Of a DNA stretch of 64,000 nucleotides, positions 60,620 through 64,000 are shown piece by piece (position 1 is the stretch's first letter; every line of letters begins with the position of its first letter). The DNA lies in contig NC_066610.1 in assembly GCF_905475345.1 (NCBI RefSeq), positions 654,950-718,949 on the forward strand, read 5' to 3'. The notes under the pieces are model-generated. The model had not been told where the DNA came from, did not search any database, and was given only the letters and a program-made list of their open reading frames with translations. The stretch comes from Vespula vulgaris. Lineage: Eukaryota > Arthropoda > Insecta > Hymenoptera > Vespidae. The translations under genes and the position numbers were made by a program.

Positions 60620-61258
60620 ACTGATTGAAAATTTAGTGAGTTGTTTACTTGTGATCCAATTATTATTTTTATATTTTTATTTCATCCTGATTCAACTAAG
60701 AGGTTTTCTATTTTCTTCTAATTTATATTTCCTTGGTAGGCAATAAAAAAGAATAACTCAAATTTAGTATTTGTTTTATAGAAAAGCACTTATATAATAT
60801 TTGGAGTATGATGTTAACCAGACTGTGTTATAGAAATTCATAACATATATCTTGTCTCATAGAAGTTAAAAAATATATCATACTCATTTTAAAACATTGT
60901 TCTTTGTTTTTTTAAATAACATTACTTTTATTTAAATTTTCAGCTTGACTTGGCTTTATTTCATCTGAAATGACCGTCTAATATAGCCGAAATTTGTAAA
61001 GTGTCGAAACTAAAGATGCAATCTTCGTTTCTTACGTACGTATTTATATGTTTATTCGTAATTTTTTTTTTAATGAAATCTTTAGTGAGAGTAAGTCGGC
61101 AATTAGATGAAATGAAAATAACATGAAGTGAAATGAAAATGAATGAGATTAAGATATACGGAGGTAGAATGAGAACGTTAAATAAAATTGGACCGTTAGA
61201 TTCGTATTTTTATTCACCTTCTCATTACTCTAGTGCATAAAAAAGGGATATTGAGAGT

Positions 61259-61300
61259 GAGAGAGAGAGAGAAAGAGAGTGAGTGAGAGGGGGAGGGAGA
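61259..61300. repeat. GA-rich tract at the assembly gap, unit V
   Basis: GAGAGAGAGAAAGAGAGTGAG then a G-rich end, running into the N block. Confidence 0.85.
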
Positions 61301-61500
61301 NNNNNNNNNNNNNNNNNNNNNNNNNNNNNNNNNNNNNNNNNNNNNNNNNNNNNNNNNNNNNNNNNNNNNNNNNNNNNNNNNNNNNNNNNNNNNNNNNNNN
61401 NNNNNNNNNNNNNNNNNNNNNNNNNNNNNNNNNNNNNNNNNNNNNNNNNNNNNNNNNNNNNNNNNNNNNNNNNNNNNNNNNNNNNNNNNNNNNNNNNNNN
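61301..61500. other. Assembly gap (200 N)
   Basis: Round-number N block. By homology with unit II (about 17350-18050) the true missing sequence is probably more than 200 bp of spacer plus the rest of the GA repeat. It is unlikely to hide a gene present in the other units. The frames drawn across it are meaningless. Confidence 0.98.
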
Positions 61501-63676
61501 ATTCCAAATAACGAGGACGAGTGTTGATTTTTGAAACCGACGAAACGTTGATTTGTGAGAGAAATTCTCCGATCAAAATTCGTGCTCTTGTATCGTAAGA
61601 AAATTCGTTGGCTTGTGTGAAAAATATTCAACTCAAAACTCTGCAAATAGTACATCTTATTCCAACTTTATCATTGATAAATGTATTGGAAAGGTTTACG
61701 AATATTGAATAGATATTAAAAAAAAGGAAACATCGATTGTATATATTCATTATAATCGATCAAAGTGAATTTTTAGTCGATATAATAAATAATATAATCT
61801 TTTCTCGAAATATTTTTCAAATTGTCTATAATACTTCATCTTGAAATGAAAGATTGTTCATTAGAATTCAAAACCAATTTTTCTTCGAAACGAAGAAAAT
61901 TGAACATGTAGTATACTATTTCGAAAAATGTGATTAAAACAATGATTACCTTTGATTTTCGTGTTTATTTGTAAATGACAACTATTGGATCAAGAATAGA
62001 AAGAAAGAGACAGAAAGAGTTTCGTTAATCTCGTTCAGAATTATTCATAGTTGCTCGTATATTTCACATAAAATGTGAAATTTTATTGTCGGTAAAAACG
62101 CTATAAAAAATTTTACTCATGAAAATCTTCTCCTCAACTACTATTTATAGACATACCATGAATTGCATATACTATTTGCAATTTATTATAGTTTACTATC
62201 AGAATAAATAATTTAAATTTAGTTTTGCAACTTGATATTGCAAATTCACTATCACAAATTTATTCGTAAATTCATAAATTTGTTAATAATTTATGCGTTA
62301 TAAATATATAATTTATTTTTTAGATAACAAATTATATGTCACACAGTAATACATAGTATACACATATTATACATAGTAAACATAGTTTACACAGTGAACA
62401 TAATAGTACATGAGTTATTTATTGTATTTAAGAATGAATTTTAATTACTAGTGAAACGCAACACGTAATAATGACTTAAAGAAGAAATTAAGATAAAAAG
62501 AAGAAAAGAAAGAAAAATAAAAATAATTTACAAATAGAATAATAATAATAATAATAATAATTTGAATTGAATCTGTGTATATCCAAAATTTTCAAAATGG
62601 TGTATATTCGATCTTAAATTCTATTATTTTAAAAATTATTTTGAGATTGAATAATTTTTAAATCGAATTGAATCGAATCGAACTTAAATAGAATAATTTA
62701 TGGAGAATATGAAAATATTTTTGAATGTCATATCAGTGTTGTTAATAAACTAAATTATTTTGTTTTTTTACAGAATGATGTTCGATTTATTAAAACACAA
62801 ATTTTTTGTTTTAAAAAATTAATTAAATGGTTGAACTGATTCCATTGTTGAACAATTTTGTCAAACATTTGCGAAATTATTTTGTTTTCAATTTAATGCG
62901 AATTGCTTCTCATGATTTAATAGAATTATCTTTATGTGATAAAAAAGATTCTAAATTAGCTATTATAAGATAATAAATTGATTATAAATATAAATTAAAT
63001 AAACAAGCGAATCAAATCTAAAGATAATATAACTTATCAACATGATAAATATAATATAACTATATTTACTTAAGTAAGAACTTTCTCTATTTTTCTATAC
63101 CAAATCTTTTTTTAACAATTACAATAGCACTATAAAAAATAATCTAAAAGAATATATACATATGGATAAAAAGTATTTTTTAATTATTATAAGTATTTTG
63201 AAAATTTAATAAATAAACATTGTTTTATGTCTACAAATATGGACAGACCAATGATAAATGTGAAAGAAGAAAACAGAAGAATGGAATAAATAATAGAAGA
63301 TGAGAATAGCAAAAGAATAATATTGAAATAATAATGATTAAAAAACAAATAATCTAAGAAAAGAATTTACTACGCGGCCTGTGTAGATAACTAAGTAACT
63401 TTCCTCTTGTTTTTATTCTTTTTAAATGAACGTGAAGAATATGTCTAGAAAAAGAAGAAAAATAAAGAAAGCGTCGATTTAATTGATTACTGAAAAGAAT
63501 ATAGACAAGAAATAAAAAAAAAACAAAAAAACAAAAAGAAATGATAAAGATGAAAATTATTGCATTTGAATATTCTTTCGTTTAAAATGCGAATAGGAAG
63601 CGAAAGAAAAAAGTGAGGAAAAAAGATAAAATTTTCATATCTTACTTTCATAACTCTATTTATTGCTCCTTCGTAG

Positions 63677-63780
63677 GAGGATTGTTCGTGACTGACGATA
63701 ATAGTTCCCTGGATTCTCCTTCGAATAGTTATCGATCGTTGCCAAGTATTAAAGACAGACAGGCAAAGAGAAAGACATAG
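63677..63780 (+). other. GLLVTDD exon-like piece, unit V
   Basis: Reads GLFVTDDNSSLDSPSNSYRS and LPSIKDRQAKRKT, then TAG at 63778, where unit II continues with AAG. It preserves the CCTTCGTAG acceptor-like site. Confidence 0.35.
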
Positions 63781-63934
63781 AGAGAACTTATCTTCGAAAA
63801 CTTATTTTCAAGTCACAACATGACCTTAACTTCAACTCGTACCATTCATTATACTTCTTTCTTCTTTCCCGAGTAATGTATAATTCTGTTCGCTCATAAG
63901 TTAGAAGTTTAAGACGGATAATGTTTCTTTGAAA

Positions 63935-64000
63935 ATGATGATGATATATGAAGTCGAGAAGATGGAAAAAGTTTTAATGATACACCATGCGAAACTTTTC
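63935..64000 (+). CDS. Acidic mini-ORF, unit V (cut by window end)
   Basis: Reads MMMIYEVEKMEKVLMIHHAK, LF up to the last base. Identical start context to unit II; the acidic part lies beyond the window. Confidence 0.3.
   Translation, partial: MMMIYEVEKMEKVLMIHHAKLF

Larger units (their letters stand above)
58506..64000. repeat. Composite tandem unit V (partial, cut by the window end)
   Basis: Fifth copy, cut at the window end inside the acidic mini-ORF. It carries the open-fragment block, an open FAR fragment and the GLLVTDD piece. The assembly gap 61301-61500 replaces part of the spacer, directly after a GA microsatellite at the same place where units II and IV have GA-rich tracts. By homology with the other units, a receptor gene on the - strand is expected some 10 kb further right, outside this window. 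Confidence 0.75.

Noticed and set aside
61214..61655. Frames crossing the N block
   Set aside because: They run through 200 undefined bases and GA repeats; not real.
1..64000. Bacterial-type features, CRISPR arrays, tRNA genes, complete transposons
   Set aside because: The sequence is clearly eukaryotic; I found no cloverleaf-like tRNA, regular spacer array, long terminal repeat pair or transposase or reverse-transcriptase frame.

Overview
The window is very AT-rich nuclear DNA with intron-split genes, GT-AG splice sites, long A/T and ATT microsatellites and one assembly gap (200 N, 61301-61500). It holds a tandem array of odorant receptor (Or, 7tm_6) genes. The receptor style (a GIWPLE motif near the N-terminus, YCYVGE, CDWYEL and a short last exon ending in AYLSFLRTA) is that of insect Ors. 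A tandem array in such AT-rich DNA suggests an aculeate hymenopteran (bee, wasp or ant). Species is not decidable by eye. Relics of fatty acyl-CoA reductase (FAR) fit a bee, but weakly.

Layout: one composite unit of about 13.5-17 kb is repeated. Units: I 1-14481, II 14482-31477, III 31478-44983, IV 44984-58505, V 58506 to the end (partial). Every complete unit has the same order. First, on the + strand, comes a block of short open fragments. Next is an N-terminal FAR-like fragment, then long AT-rich DNA, then a chain of short + strand exon-like pieces: a GLLVTDD piece, an acidic mini-ORF, a membrane-anchor plus cytoplasmic-tail exon and a further tail exon. Then comes an Or gene on the - strand, convergent with those pieces. 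Last is a spacer with a 5S rRNA-like relic (units I-III) and a promoter-like block with two ATTGG (inverted CCAAT) boxes 23 bp apart.

The four Or genes (called A-D here) could be resolved into six exons each, with matching phases. A, B and D are open through all six exons (382-383 codons, with the true start uncertain). C carries a 1-bp frameshift in its first recognised exon. A lone Or exon on the + strand (units II and III) is a receptor relic in the opposite orientation. The + strand pieces look mostly decayed: FAR fragments lack the first glycines of the NADPH-binding motif and some contain stops, and the tail exon carries a frameshift shared between units. The acidic mini-ORF stays open in every unit.

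Most notable: (1) an ungapped block of about 1.7 kb in which units I and II are almost identical although the flanking receptor genes are well diverged, suggesting recent gene conversion or unequal exchange; (2) the 5S-like relic carried in the repeat; (3) a 194-bp piece of the FAR relic copied 5,220 bp downstream within unit II; (4) Or exon 5, nearly identical between A and D while exons 1-2 have diverged. I found no convincing evidence for a wholly new molecular system. The array is best read as a birth-and-death receptor cluster that co-amplified fragments of unrelated genes.
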